From NCBI GenBank assembly GCA_025084515.1, contig JAJAGP010001504.1, forward strand, positions 1 through 64,000: a stretch of DNA of 64,000 bases. The letters are read 5' to 3'. Origin of the DNA: Ancistrus triradiatus. Its lineage: Eukaryota; Chordata; Actinopteri; Siluriformes; Loricariidae. The translations under genes and the position numbers were made by a program. This document shows positions 32,067-42,675 of the stretch, one piece after another. The notes below the pieces were generated by a model. The model ran no database searches. It was not told the origin of the DNA and was given only the letters and a program-made list of their open reading frames with translations. Position 1 is the stretch's first letter; the number at the start of each line of letters is the position of its first letter.

Positions 32067-35000
32067 GCTTGTTAGTTTGCCCATGTGTATTAGCTTGTCT
32101 GTTGGCACTAGCTGTTAGCCTCTCTGTTTATTCTAGCTCTTTGTCGGCTGTGTTAGTGTTTAATCTGTCCATGGCATCATATTTCTTGTTGCTTGAGTAT
32201 ATGGTTGTTTGTTTATAGTACATTGTCTCTGTTTTTTTAGCCATGTTCTCATATGTTATTTCATTCTTGTCACTGTTAGCCCTTTGCATTGTTTGTTAGC
32301 TCAGCTCTTTTGTCTTTCAGTTGTCACTGTATTTGCAGCATGTCAGTTGTAAATAAACCTCAAACACACCCACCCACCCACCGCAACATATGTCTCAATT
32401 CCTTTATTATATCTACAATGTGACAAGGAAGAGAACAGTTGTCATTCTTTACCTTTATATTTGTAAAGGTCCCTATTCCAGTTGCCTAAGATTTACTCCA
32501 TGCCTTCACTTTGCAGCTTCCACTGTTTGTCTCTTTTCACGGACTGATCTACAATTGCCAGGTACTTCTTACAGCTTCTGTATTATCACTGTATTTCACT
32601 TAGTCAGACTCAAGGTGCCCTGCCAGAGAGTACATCAACTACAAGCAGGAGTGAAGGTTGGGGGTAAGAAATCCACTAGGAATGAGTATACACAATAGTT
32701 CCAACGACTGGATTTACGAGTCAGCAGGCAGGTCCAAACACTTGTTCTAGTCATCATGTCTTTGGCTTGTAGAGATGAGGCAGCATTAGATCAGCTGAAG
32801 TGAATCTGTGTTGCACACTATTGCATGGAGCAGACAAGTGGCAGGTTTTGCTAACAAGCCCTGTTGACTTACTCTGCAGTAATCAGCTCACTGAGAACTG
32901 TACTCTTAGGACTGACTTAGGCTCTGCAGGGTACATTCCTGAGTTCAGGTTCAGTACTGTCCCTGTGTCAGAGGATGTCGGCACTCTCCTCTATAGTGCT
33001 TTGTGGTTATCAGTGCTGTGCTCATCTCATCTCCCAGATGATTGGGGAGGGGTAGTAGTATTGGTGCAGGAGATGTAGAGAACTCACGGACTAATCTCAT
33101 TGCTGTCACAGCAGGCTGCACTGGTAGAGGCAATAACAAAGACAGAACATGGCGTTCCTGCCACTGCTATGGTGAGGGACAAGCTGTGGATGTCTCCTTT
33201 GTGCCGTCACTCTGTCAAAGCAGCCTGTGTACGTGAAAGCACACTGGATTTCCCTTTGCCTGCATTTTCTCCAATCCTCCCCTGCCTTCAGCCTGACAGA
33301 AAGAGAAAAGGGAGAAAAGTAGAAGGCAAAACAGATAAAGGAGAAGTCAGGAACGATTTTTCAACTTACCACTGGAAGCACAAATTGTGGTTGCAAGTCG
33401 TTCTCTCTGTGCGGAATATTTATATGCACAGCCTACCTTTATCTGGTACGGTAGCAGAACACAGAGCCAAAAAAGCTAATCAAATAGAAGCCTAATCGTG
33501 CAGCAAGACAATGCGCACACACATACACACACTCTTCGATTTCTCCTTCTTGCTATATCTGTATCCCGGGATAATACTGCAGCATCTGCCCAGACCCTGA
33601 GAAAGATTTTGCATGTCGTAAGAGAGCACTTAAGCCCTGTTAAGCCCTTTGCTGGGTGATGTATAGGTAAGGTGCATTCCGGATGCAGCCTGTGTTTTCT
33701 TGTCATTGACTAATGGCCACCTGGCTTGGGCTCAGGGCAGTCCCGATGAGGAGGATTAGTCAGGAAGAGTGATGTCACATTCAAGGTGAAAACCAACTCC
33801 TTCTCGCACTCTCATTCATCTTCCGCCAGTGATCACATCGGCACAGCGCTCAATACAAACACGCAGCTGTTGTGCATCATGACCTGTCCCTGTGCTGGCC
33901 CAGCAACAGCTAAACATCTTCCATCACATTAACAACAGCGTGTGCATTGAGAAGTATTAGTGTCACATCTTTCTTGAATCAAGATTTTTGAATAGTTTTG
34001 TGTTGTTAGTGTCAGTCTAATTATTATTGACTATACAGGTATATATGACTTAATGACTGCATTATGTTCTGTGAAACAGGTCGTTGACTGAAATTGGACA
34101 TTGACCATCCATTACCATAGTCACAGAGTCTTTTTATGCTAATGTAATGTAAACATGAAGGGTATTTTCCACAAGAAAACTGCATGCAAACGACATGTAA
34201 ATACATCTTATGTATAACAATCCAAAATACAATACTGGAAATACAGCAATGTACTGCTATGTCTAGGGGAAAGGTAACTCTTAAAAGGATAGTATGATTG
34301 ACCTGATACTTTGGCTTGGCAGAAGCCACAAATGCATTGATAGATGGACAATATTACAAACAACAAAAAGATCAGCCAGATGAAACAGGGACTCTACAAG
34401 TGAATGTGAACCAGTTTATATAGTTATAGGTTAGGGAGAATATACAGGTAGTGGGGAACAAACAAAGGAGTACTATTTACATTAGTACAGGCACATACCC
34501 TTACAACGCCAATTACAGCTTGTTACAAATAACATGACAAACTGGCACAAAAAAAGTATCTAAACACATCTACTGAGTTAGAACAGTCTAGTCCAAATGT
34601 GGGCTACCAAACTTGACCGGTCCATCAACGCAAATGACTCCCACCTCTGCTCATGATTGATTGGCTGTTAAGGTGACCAGCTATTTATGGCCACAATGTC
34701 CATAGTTAAAAGACAGATTTTAATTTCCTTTTACAGTTTACTATAATTACTATACTATAATAAGACCTCAACCATTAGCGTGAATGGACATTGATTGGAT
34801 TGTCATTAAACAGTGCAAACCTGTATTGTTTTACTTTCCTTGGAAATTCTGGTCAGTTTTTGTAATGCCGAGTTTTAACTGACAAACATCACCTTTCCAG
34901 AGGTGTGATATAAACCAGAGTGTCTAAGAAGTAGATTGCTGGTTACCAAGTCACATGGTTACTGGTACTGATGTGAAACCCAGCTGGTCCCCAATGTCTC

Positions 35001-35092
35001 AAATCAGCTCTACAGATATGTAGGCCAACAGCCCCAACTGAGCAAGCCAGTGGAAGACAGTAGCAAAGAACATCTACCTGAATGTATAGAGT
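32067..35092. other. Unique block; 33560-33790 candidate conserved noncoding DNA
   Basis: Up to 32330 there are loosely TTAG-rich remnants of the minisatellite region and at 32365-32383 a short (CCAC)n run. No gene recognised. Frames at 33042-33495 have no similarity that I know. 33560-33790 is non-repetitive with balanced composition. Confidence 0.25.
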
Positions 35093-36486
35093 CAAGTCAA
35101 GTCAGATTTATTTATATAGCGCTTTTTACAATGGAGCATTGTCTCAAAGCAACTTTACAAGTTTAGATTATCTCCTAATAACTACGTCCAATCCCAAATT
35201 GAGCAAGCCTAGGGCGACAGTGGCAAGGAAAAACTCCCTAGTTCTAGGAAGAAACCTTGGGAGGACCAAGACTCAAAAAGGGACCCAAACCTCCTTGGGC
35301 GGCATAGATGATAAATCTAGAGCGAACTTAAAGTCATGGAGGGTCAAAGTTTCGAATGAAAATGTGATGAAGTATGCACATCGACATTATTAAGGCCCGG
35401 GAATGATGGGGCTGGAGCTGAGGGGACGGGAAGCAGCTGAGTGGAGCTCCAGATGATGAATAAACCTCATGTGTGGGCGGAACTGCCGGAACACAGCTCG
35501 GGAGAGAAAAAAACAGAAAATGTAATTAGTTATTGATAAGAGCCCCCCCACACAGTGTCTACTTAACAATCACTGATTGCATTTGTCAATTCACTTGATG
35601 CCATGTGTTGTTAGGCATGAGAACCCTTGCAGCATTAGCTATATAGCAGCATAGCTAGAAAGAGGAGAACTGGTTAGGAGGGAAAATACAGCAAGTAGGG
35701 AATACAGCCAAGAGGGATTCACCATGAGACATTGAGGCAACACCCCAGGGAGGCAGAAGACAGCAACCCAACGTCTCTGATTCACCATAAGGGACTCTTT
35801 GACTATGAACCCCCCAGCTCTGCCCTTTATTCTAAGGCAAGGATGCATTGAGTAAAAGATCACGAGGACCCAAAGCCCAGTTCAGCCAGACCGCCCACTC
35901 GACACTCCCGGCTAGCGGACAAGGCAGGCAGGCCAGACATGACTCCAGACTCCGGCCCCAGTGACCCAAGCCATGCATCCTGGTCTAAATCTAGTCAAAA
36001 GCCTGTGTAAATAGATATGTCTTTAGCCTAGACTTAAATATTTGGATAGTGTCTGAATCTCGAACGAAAGTGGGAAGTTTATTCCATAGTTGGGGGGCCA
36101 TGTATGAGAGAGCCTTTCCCCCGGCTGTGACTTTTTAAATTCTAAGTACTAAAAGAAGTCCTGCACCCTGCGAACAAAGTAGACGAGTTGGATTGTAAAA
36201 CTCTAAGAGGTCACTCACATAATGTGGGGCCAGGCCATGTAGAGCTTTATAAGTTATAAGAAGTATTTTGTAATCAATGCGGAATTTGACTGGTAACCAG
36301 TGCAGTGATGATAGAACAGGAGTGATGTGATCAAATTTTCTAGTTTGAGTTAGCACTCGGGCAGCTGCATTCTGAACTAACTGAAGTTTATTTATAGATT
36401 TACTAGAGCATCCAGTAAGTAAGGCGTTACAGTAATCCAACCTTGAGGTTATAAACGCATGAACAACTTTTTCTGCATCATAGAGA
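35093..36486 (-). mobile_element. LINE (non-LTR retrotransposon) 3' portion
   Basis: Minus-strand element, 5'-truncated as is usual for LINEs. It begins with the end of reverse transcriptase (36150-36482), continues through an untranslated region of about 1 kb with GGGACCCAAACCTCCTTGGG-type motifs and ends at 35093 with a tail reading TTGTAAAAAGCGCTATATAA then repeats of TTGAC. Fragments of the same 3' region recur at 2550, 36487, 40445, 45700 and 46665. Confidence 0.85.
36150..36482 (-). pseudogene. LINE reverse transcriptase C-terminal end
   Basis: A translation of about 110 residues, DAEKVVHAFITSRLDYCNAL, then SKSINKLQLVQNAAARVLTQ, LSSLHWLPVKFRIDYKILL and YKALHGLAPHYVSDLL, is the conserved thumb/C-terminal region of vertebrate LINE ORF2 proteins. 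I cannot say which clade. The catalytic FADD motif would lie upstream and is absent because of 5' truncation. The frame ends in a stop at 36135; the last residues diverge from the family. Confidence 0.85.
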
Positions 36487-36545
36487 AAGAAACCTTGGCA
36501 GAACCAAGACTGAAAAAAGAGACCCAACCTCCTTGGGTAGCCGAA
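36487..36545 (-). mobile_element. LINE 3' untranslated scrap joined to the truncated LINE
   Basis: AGAAACCTTGGCAGAACCAA and GACCCAACCTCCTTGGGTAG match 35250-35310. A second piece of the same 3' region thus sits directly against the reverse-transcriptase end. Confidence 0.65.
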
Positions 36546-36626
36546 ACTTTATATGTAAGAAAGATAACAAAAGTACCTAAATAATACATTTATAATAAGT
36601 TTCAATAAAAAGTATTAAATAGAATA

Positions 36627-36846
36627 CAGTGGTACTTGAAAGTTTGTGAAACCTTTAGAATTCTGCATTCCTCCATACAGAACAGCTTCAACTCTATGAT
36701 GTTGCTGGGTCTCCTCACATTTCGATTGGAAACACATTTCGATTGGAAACATTAACTTTATTCTTCTTTAACCATTCTTTGGTAGAACGGCTTGTGTGCT
36801 TAGTGTTGTTGTCTTGCTGCATGACCCACCTTCTCTTCTCAAGCAG
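36627..36846 (-). mobile_element. Tc1-like family A deletion derivative, copy 4 (A4)
   Basis: After TA it begins CAGTGGTACTTGAAAGTTTG, then jumps from the terminal repeat into the transposase C-terminal region (CCTCCATACAGAACAGCTTC) and stops near the middle of the gene. Contains a short direct repeat of CACATTTCGATTGGAAA. Confidence 0.82.
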
Positions 36847-36920
36847 GTAAGAGTTTTAGTGGCATGGCATCCTCAGTCAGTAGGGTGATTTTAATTTAAT
36901 CTGAGTGAGGGTATAAGGGC

Positions 36921-37018
36921 TGGAGCTGGTGCCAGAACAGCTCAGAGTAAAGACTAGAACTGGTGTCAGTAAAACAGCTTAGAGTGAGGACTAGAATTGG
37001 TACTGGAAGAACAGCTTG
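36921..37018. repeat. 37-bp tandem repeat, three units
   Basis: TAGAACTGGTGTCAG...AACAGCTTAGAGT-type units start near 36921, 36955 and 36992. Confidence 0.7.
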
Positions 37019-37212
37019 TAAAGAAAATGAGACTCATTTCCATTTGTTCTTACAGGTGTTTCTGGATATTCTGCCTCCTCAGGGGCTTCTGTGTCTCAGC
37101 ATTCCTCTGAGTGAGGATTAGGTGTATCAGGTAATACCGAGCAGGGGTGTTTCTGCATTAAAATTCCCATTGACATTTGAGATTCAAATGAATCTGATCA
37201 TGGATGTGCAGC

Positions 37213-37290
37213 CAACAAATCTCCAGCAACTGCGTCATACTATCATGTCAATATGGTCCACAATCTCTGAGGAATGTTTCCAGAACACAG
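37213..37290 (+). pseudogene. Tc1-like transposase C-terminal scrap, family D
   Basis: The translation PTNLQQLRHTIMSIWSTISE followed by ECFQ matches the C-terminal end of a common fish Tc1-like transposase. Nothing else of the element is recognisable beside it. Confidence 0.65.
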
Positions 37291-37418
37291 ACATAACACT
37301 GTGTATATATAACTGTGGTAGCAGTGCACAAAAGGTCAATGTGGGTGGGCTTACATTCCAGTGTGTTGCTAATGAAGCGCTTAATGAGATGTGGTATATC
37401 CAGTCAGGTAGAATCATA

Positions 37419-38979
37419 CAGTGGTGCTAGAAAGTTTGTGAACCCTTTAGAATTTTCTATGTTTCTGCATAAATATGACCTACAGTAAAACATCATCAGA
37501 TTTTCACACAAGTCTTAAAGTAGATAAAGAGAATCCAGTTAAACAAAGGAGACAAAAATATTATACTTGGTCATTTATTTATTGAGGAAAATGATCCATT
37601 ATTACATATTAGTGAGTGAGTGGCAAAAGTATGTGAACCTTTGCTTTCAGTATCTGGTGTGATCCCCCTGTGCAGCAATAACTGCAACTAACCGTGTGCT
37701 GTAACTGTTTTTCAGTCCTGCACACCGGCTTGGAGGAATTTTAGCCCATTAGAACAGCTTCCACTCTGGGATGTTGGTGGGTTTCCTCACAATAACTGCT
37801 TACTTCAGGTCCTTCCACAACAATTTGATTTGGATTAAGGTCCGGACTTCGACTTGGCCATTCCAAAATATGAACTTTATTCTTTTTTAACCATTCTTTG
37901 ATAGAACAACTTGTGTGCTTGGAGTCGTTGTCTTGCTGCATGACCCACCTTCTTTTGAGATTCAGTTCATGGACAGATGTCCTGACATTTTCTATTAGAA
38001 TTCTCTGATATAATTCAGAATTCATTGTTCCATTAATGATGGCAAGCCGTCCTGGCCCAGATGCAGCAAAACAGGCCCAAACCATAATACTTACCACCAC
38101 CATGTTTCACAGATGGGATAAGGTTCTTATGCTGGAATGCTGTGTTTTCCTTTCTCCAAACATAACGCTTTTCTTTTAAACCAAACGTTCTATTTCGGTA
38201 CTATCCGACCACAAAACATTCTTTCATAGTCTTATGGCTGGTCCATGTGATCATTAGCAAAAACTGCAGACGAGCAGCAATGTTCTTTTTGAAGAGCAGT
38301 GGTTCTTCTTGCAGCCTGTCATTTGCACACCATTGTTGTTCATGTTATTCTGATGTGGAATCATGAAACATTAAACATTAGCCAAGTGAGAGTAGCCTTC
38401 AGTTGCTTAGAAGTTACCCTGGGTGTTCTTTGTGACCTCGCCAACTATTCACGCCTTGCTCTTGGAGTATGATATTTGTTGGTCGAACCCTCATGGGGAG
38501 GGTAACAATGGTCTTGAATTTTCTCCATTTGTACACAATCTGTCTGACTGTGGATTGGTGGAGTCCAACCTCTTTAGAGATGGTTTTGTAACTTTTTCCA
38601 GTCTGATGAGCATCAACAACTCTTTTTCTGAGGTCCTCAGAAATCTCCTCTGTTTGTACCATGATACACTTCCACAAACGTGTGTTGTGAAGAGCAGACT
38701 TTGATAGATCCGTGTGCTTTAAATAAAACAGGGTGCCCACTCACACCTGATTGTCATCCCACTGATTGAAAACACCTGACTTTAATTTCACCTTCAAATT
38801 AACTGCTAATCCTAGAGGTTCACATACTTTTGACACTCACTAATATATAATATTGGATCGTTTTCCTCAATAAATAAATGAGCAAGTATAATATTTTTGT
38901 CTCATTTGTTTAACTGGGTTCATTTTATCTACTTTTAGGACTTTTTATTAGGTATTTTAGGAACTTTCAAGCACCACTG
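37419..38979 (-). mobile_element. Tc1-like family A, copy 5 (A5), near full length
   Basis: 1,561 bp, flanked by TA (37417-37418 and 38980-38981), with ends CAGTGGTGCTAGAAAGTTTG and CTTTCAAGCACCACTG. Terminal repeats of about 200 bp hold further mirrored motifs (CATCATCAGATTTTCACACA). Transposase on minus: 38414-38740 is the N-terminal helix-turn-helix part (ISEDLRKRVVDAHQTGKSYK, then VRQIVYKWRKF). 37741-38103 contains the second catalytic Asp (VMQQDNDSKHTS) and runs into SPDLNP, after which a frameshift destroys the catalytic Glu region. Not functional. Confidence 0.94.
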
Positions 38980-39465
38980 TACGTGCAGATGGCAGCTCTG
39001 TATAAAACTAGACGACTGTTTTTCACCAACTTAACCTCTTGGCCTGTTTTATGTTTTCTATTTGTTCAGTGTGTACTTCGGCATTTAAGAAGTTACAATT
39101 GCTCTCATCTGCACTCGTCTCTCTATGGGAGTGACCCACCTGCTGGCACTAAACACCGGAACTACAACTAAATAGAACAGGCTTTGGATGGACTTTGCTT
39201 CATTACTGTAGGACCAAATCTGCAACTCACCTGACCAGACCACAATTTCCCAGTACTCTACAGCCCAGTAATGGAAGTGCTTAGCCCAGTGTCGCCAAAC
39301 TGTTTAGTGCACAGGTGTTAATGGTCATTTCAGATCAGCTCAGCTATCAGTAATTAGTTGCCTCCAGCAATTCTTGCTTTGTGTGGAAACAGTTTTCAGT
39401 CACTACCTATGAAATGCAGTGGCAATAAGCACTTTTGTCATTACTGGTCATAATGTGTTCTATAT

Positions 39466-40465
39466 ACAGCTCAGATCAATGTCTGATGGTCTGGTTTTAT
39501 TTTGCTTTTGTCCAGGTGCATGACCTACTGACACTGAGCTATTGGAACAGTAAGGCCATTTGTTAACGTGGGTCCATGTGGAATCATTTTTTTGTCTCCG
39601 GAGCTTATATCAAAAGTAACTTAATTTATTTTTGCCATTCTGCTCATGCCGTGTGAATTCAGGAAAGAATATGTGGATAGGCAAGGCACTCCTGGTATTT
39701 TTTGTGTGATTTGCTAACTTTTCAGGGCCTGTGTCTTGTGTTAGTTCAGTTTCTTTAGATCAGTTTCTAAACAAACATGCAAAGCCATGCTATTGCACTT
39801 CAAAGTTATTCTAGTCTCAATTGGATTGTTCTAAAATGAAGCAGAACCTAAACTAAAAGAGCTATAGCCTGACAGGTGAGGGAATATAACATGCATAAAT
39901 AATATTTCTGTGTTGATTTGTATTCATTTATGTTCTGCAACTAATTAAATGGAAAACATATACTAGAATTTCATTGAAATGACTGTCAGAAAGCATATAT
40001 TGGTATTTCATTGAAAAGACCGTCATTTCCAAATCCATGGCAAAATCCATGAGTTAAGCTTCATTTTTATGCATTTTTGTTTTCTTTTTTTCTTTTTTTG
40101 TAGAATACCAAATGGGAAAACACCATTTGAATGGTGCTTCTAACCCATCCACCTCAGAATATAGACAATAACTGATTATTTAAGCTTTAAGAGGTTTAAG
40201 CTTCATTCGTTCAATTCTGTGGACATTATTTTATCCAGGAAGGTTACCACTTTCATTAGACAAGAGTAAATACCTTGGTGTTACTTTTAGTTTTAGTTTA
40301 GAATGCAGTTTCAAATTCAAATAGCAGTAAACAGTGCAAGTAATCTTGTAAGTAATAACTCGAAGCAACTTGACAATTACTATATATCTATATTAGGTTT
40401 GCACTTCTTAATGCAAATACACTGTCAGTTCAAGTAAAGTCAGAGTTATTTACAGAGCATTGTAT
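39466..40465. repeat. Tandem triplication, unit 1 (1,000 bp)
   Basis: Begins ACAGCTCAGATCAATGTCTG and ends just before the same motif at 40466. Landmarks shared by all three units: GTGCATGACCTACTGACACTG, CAGAACCTAAACTAAAAGAG, TCTGTGTTGATTTGTATT and, at the end, AAGTCAG...TTATTT with GAGCATTGTA. The most complete unit. Confidence 0.9.
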
Positions 40466-40756
40466 ACAGCTCAAATCAATCTCTGATGGTATGGTTTTAT
40501 GCTATGTTTGTCCAGGTGCTTGACCTACTGACACTGAACAATAAGGCCATTGGTTAATGTGGGTTGATGTTGGAAAATCTTTTGTTCAGGAAACATAAGT
40601 GATCCTATTTTCAATTGGATTGTTCCAAAGTGAAGCAGAACCTAAACTAAAAGAGCTACAGTCTGACAGGTGAGAGAATATAACATACATAAACAACATT
40701 TCTGTGTTGATTTGTATTTATATAGGATCTGCAACAAATTAAATGGAAAGGAATAT

Positions 40757-41003
40757 GGGTGGTGCAGTGGTTATAACTGTTGCCTCACAGCTCCGAGATC
40801 TCCGGTTCGACCCCGACTCTGGACTGTGCCTGTGTGGAGTCTGCACGTCCTCCCCGTGTCTGCATGGGTTTCTTCCAGGTACTCCAGTTTCCTCCCACAT
40901 TCCAAAGACATGCATCTTAGGTTAATTGGTGTTTCTTCATTTCTGTTAGTGTATGAGTATGTGAGTGTATGTGCCCTACAATGGATTGGCACCCTGTCTA
41001 GGC
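40757..41003 (+). mobile_element. SINE S1, copy b, fused to an LTR remnant
   Basis: Begins GGGTGGTGCAGTGGTTATAA with an A-box-like GGTGCAGTGG and a perfect B box GGTTCGACCCC (40804). The body has TCCAAAGACATGCATCTTAG and GGCACCCTGTCTAGG. Instead of the usual 3' part it runs into CACTGGTAAGGGGCGTGACA, the end of the gypsy element 2 LTR. Confidence 0.85.
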
Positions 41004-41004
41004 A

Positions 41005-41022
41005 CTGGTAAGGGGCGTGACA
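41005..41022 (-). repeat. 18-bp remnant of the 3' LTR of gypsy element 2
   Basis: TGTCACGCCCCTTACCAG on minus, identical to the start of the 5' LTR (45358 downward) except that the 5' copy has TTT in place of TGT. The remainder of the LTR is replaced by SINE S1 sequence. Confidence 0.85.
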
Positions 41023-41023
41023 G

Positions 41024-41037
41024 TACCCCCCCTCGAA
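41024..41037 (-). promoter_or_regulatory. Polypurine tract of gypsy element 2
   Basis: TCGAGGGGGGGTAC directly precedes the LTR start on the minus strand. Confidence 0.8.
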
Positions 41038-41039
41038 GA

Positions 41040-41346
41040 ACTCGTGCCGGCGGGGGTGCGGCAGTCGCTGGAGGCCCGACGGAGCGAGGAGGACCCGCGC
41101 AAGCGGCCGCGGGGCCCGGGGGACCGGCCGGTCGGGCCGCGCGGCGTGGAACTCCCGGATGAGGAGAGGGTCCAGAACGTCAGCGGAGTCCACCCAGCAG
41201 TTCTCCTCGGGGCCGTAGCCCTCCCATTGCACCAGGTATTGGAGGCGCGTACCTCGCCGGCGAGAGTCCAGCAGGCGGTGGACCGTGTAGGTGTCCGATG
41301 GGCCGGCGAGCGGGGGCTGTGCCGCAGGAGAGGGTTTCAGCAGCAA
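41040..41346 (-). pseudogene. pol: Chromodomain of gypsy element 2
   Basis: The frame beginning at 41346 encodes a chromodomain at about 41289-41124: YTVHRLLDSRRRGTRLQYLV, then QWEGYGPEENCWVDSADVLD and LLIREFHAARPDRP. The aromatic residues expected to form the methyl-lysine cage (first Tyr, the W of QWEGY and the W of NCW) are present. In chromoviruses this domain directs integration to marked chromatin. It reads on through the polypurine tract into LTR and SINE because no stop remains before the junction. Confidence 0.88.
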
Positions 41347-42143
41347 GGGTCCAGGGTTTCAGCAGTGAGACATGGAATGAGGGAGAGATGCGCATGTGAG
41401 AAGGCAATTGCAACTTGTACGTGACGTCATTGACGCGGCTAACGACCTTATAGGGACCCAGGAATCAAGGAGAAAACGGGGTACTTCCCGGATTGTTGCA
41501 CAGTCCCCGGATCGACAGCCAGACGCGGTCCCCTGGTTGAAAGACGGGCGCAGAGCGACGGCGGCGGTCAGCGTGCCTCTTGTACCGACGGAGGCTGGTC
41601 GATTATGAGGTGGACCTGAACACCAGACGTCCTCGCTGCGGCGGAACCAGTCGTCCACGGACGGGGCATCCGAAAAGGCGTGGAGTCCCATGGCACGACC
41701 GGAGGTTGGAAAGCCCAGGATGCACTGGAATGGCATGAGCCCAGTGGAGGAGGACGGAGGGAGTTCTGGGCAATCTCTGCCCACGGGAGGAATGGAGACC
41801 GTTCCCGTCGGGGGGGGTGGTGCATGCAATAGCACCTGAGGAATTTCTCTGAGTTCCTGGTTCGATCGCTCGCACTGCGAGGGGTTTTGGGCTTGAGCGC
41901 AAGTGTGTTGCAGGAGGCCACAAAGCGGTGGGGACGTACGTCACGGGCGCATGTTCTCCCACCAGTAGTGGGAATGCCGAGAGTTGGTAGGTCCGGGTCT
42001 CCCTGGATGGCCCGAACACAGGGACAGGCTGAGGCCCAGGCGAGGAGGCGGTCGCGGAGGTCCGCGGGCACAAACCTTTTGTCCGCGGCGGGCAGGTGAT
42101 GGAACGCACGTTTGGGGGAGCCGTTCATCCAGTTCGCGGTTAA
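41347..42143 (-). pseudogene. pol: Integrase of gypsy element 2, catalytic core deleted
   Basis: The N-terminal zinc-binding region is recognisable in shifting frames (HYWWENM, then FVASCNT and CAQAQNPS). At about 41877 the sequence jumps from CAQAQNPSQ to CERSNQELREIPQV, which in the family lies just after the catalytic Glu. The stretch carrying both catalytic Asp residues, about 150 residues, is absent. The part beyond (EIAQNS..., PSSSTGLMPFQCILGF) and the GPF/C-terminal module follow, with a frameshift. Confidence 0.8.
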
Positions 42144-42675
42144 TTAAAGCCATTGGATAGCGCCTATATGAAATGCTGGGAGAATGGTCGTGGGTGCTTC
42201 AGGAGAGGCGGGTCGGGGTCGAGGGACTGCGAGACAGCGTGTCTGCTTTCGTGTTTTCTTTGATCCTGGGCGAAAAAAGTGATGGTGAACTTGAAGCGGG
42301 AGAAAAAACAGAGAGACCAGCGGTGACTTGGCGGGCGTTGAGACGCTTGGCTGAGCGGATATATTCCAGGTTCTTGTGGTCCGTAAGGAACGTGAAGGAT
42401 GTTTGGATCCCTCGAGCCAGTGTCTCCACTCTTCCAAGGCAGGCTTGATCGCTAGCAGTTCGCGGGTCCCCGACGTCATAGTTGCGTTCTGCCGGCGTGA
42501 GTTTTTGGTGAGAAGAACGCCACCGGACGCAGCTGGGGGGCACGCCGAGACGCTGCCGAAAGAACGGCGCCCACTCACACAGACGATGCGGCGTCAACCT
42601 CCAGGATGAAGGGGAGTTTCCCGGATCGGGATGACCCAGGACAGGAGCGCGTGCGAAGGTGGACTTTGAGTTCAA
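42144..42675 (-). pseudogene. pol: RNase H of gypsy element 2
   Basis: Two overlapping frames hold RNase H parts: PVLGHPDPG near the start, then LTPAERNYDVGD, then FTFLTDHKNLEYIRSAKRLN and KADTLSRSPS. At least two frameshifts. It follows directly on the RT frame, which ends at 42672. Confidence 0.82.

Noticed and set aside
37122..37430. 102-codon plus-strand frame as a possible host protein
   Set aside because: Its only recognisable part is a Tc1-like transposase C-terminal scrap. The rest is unrelated flank.
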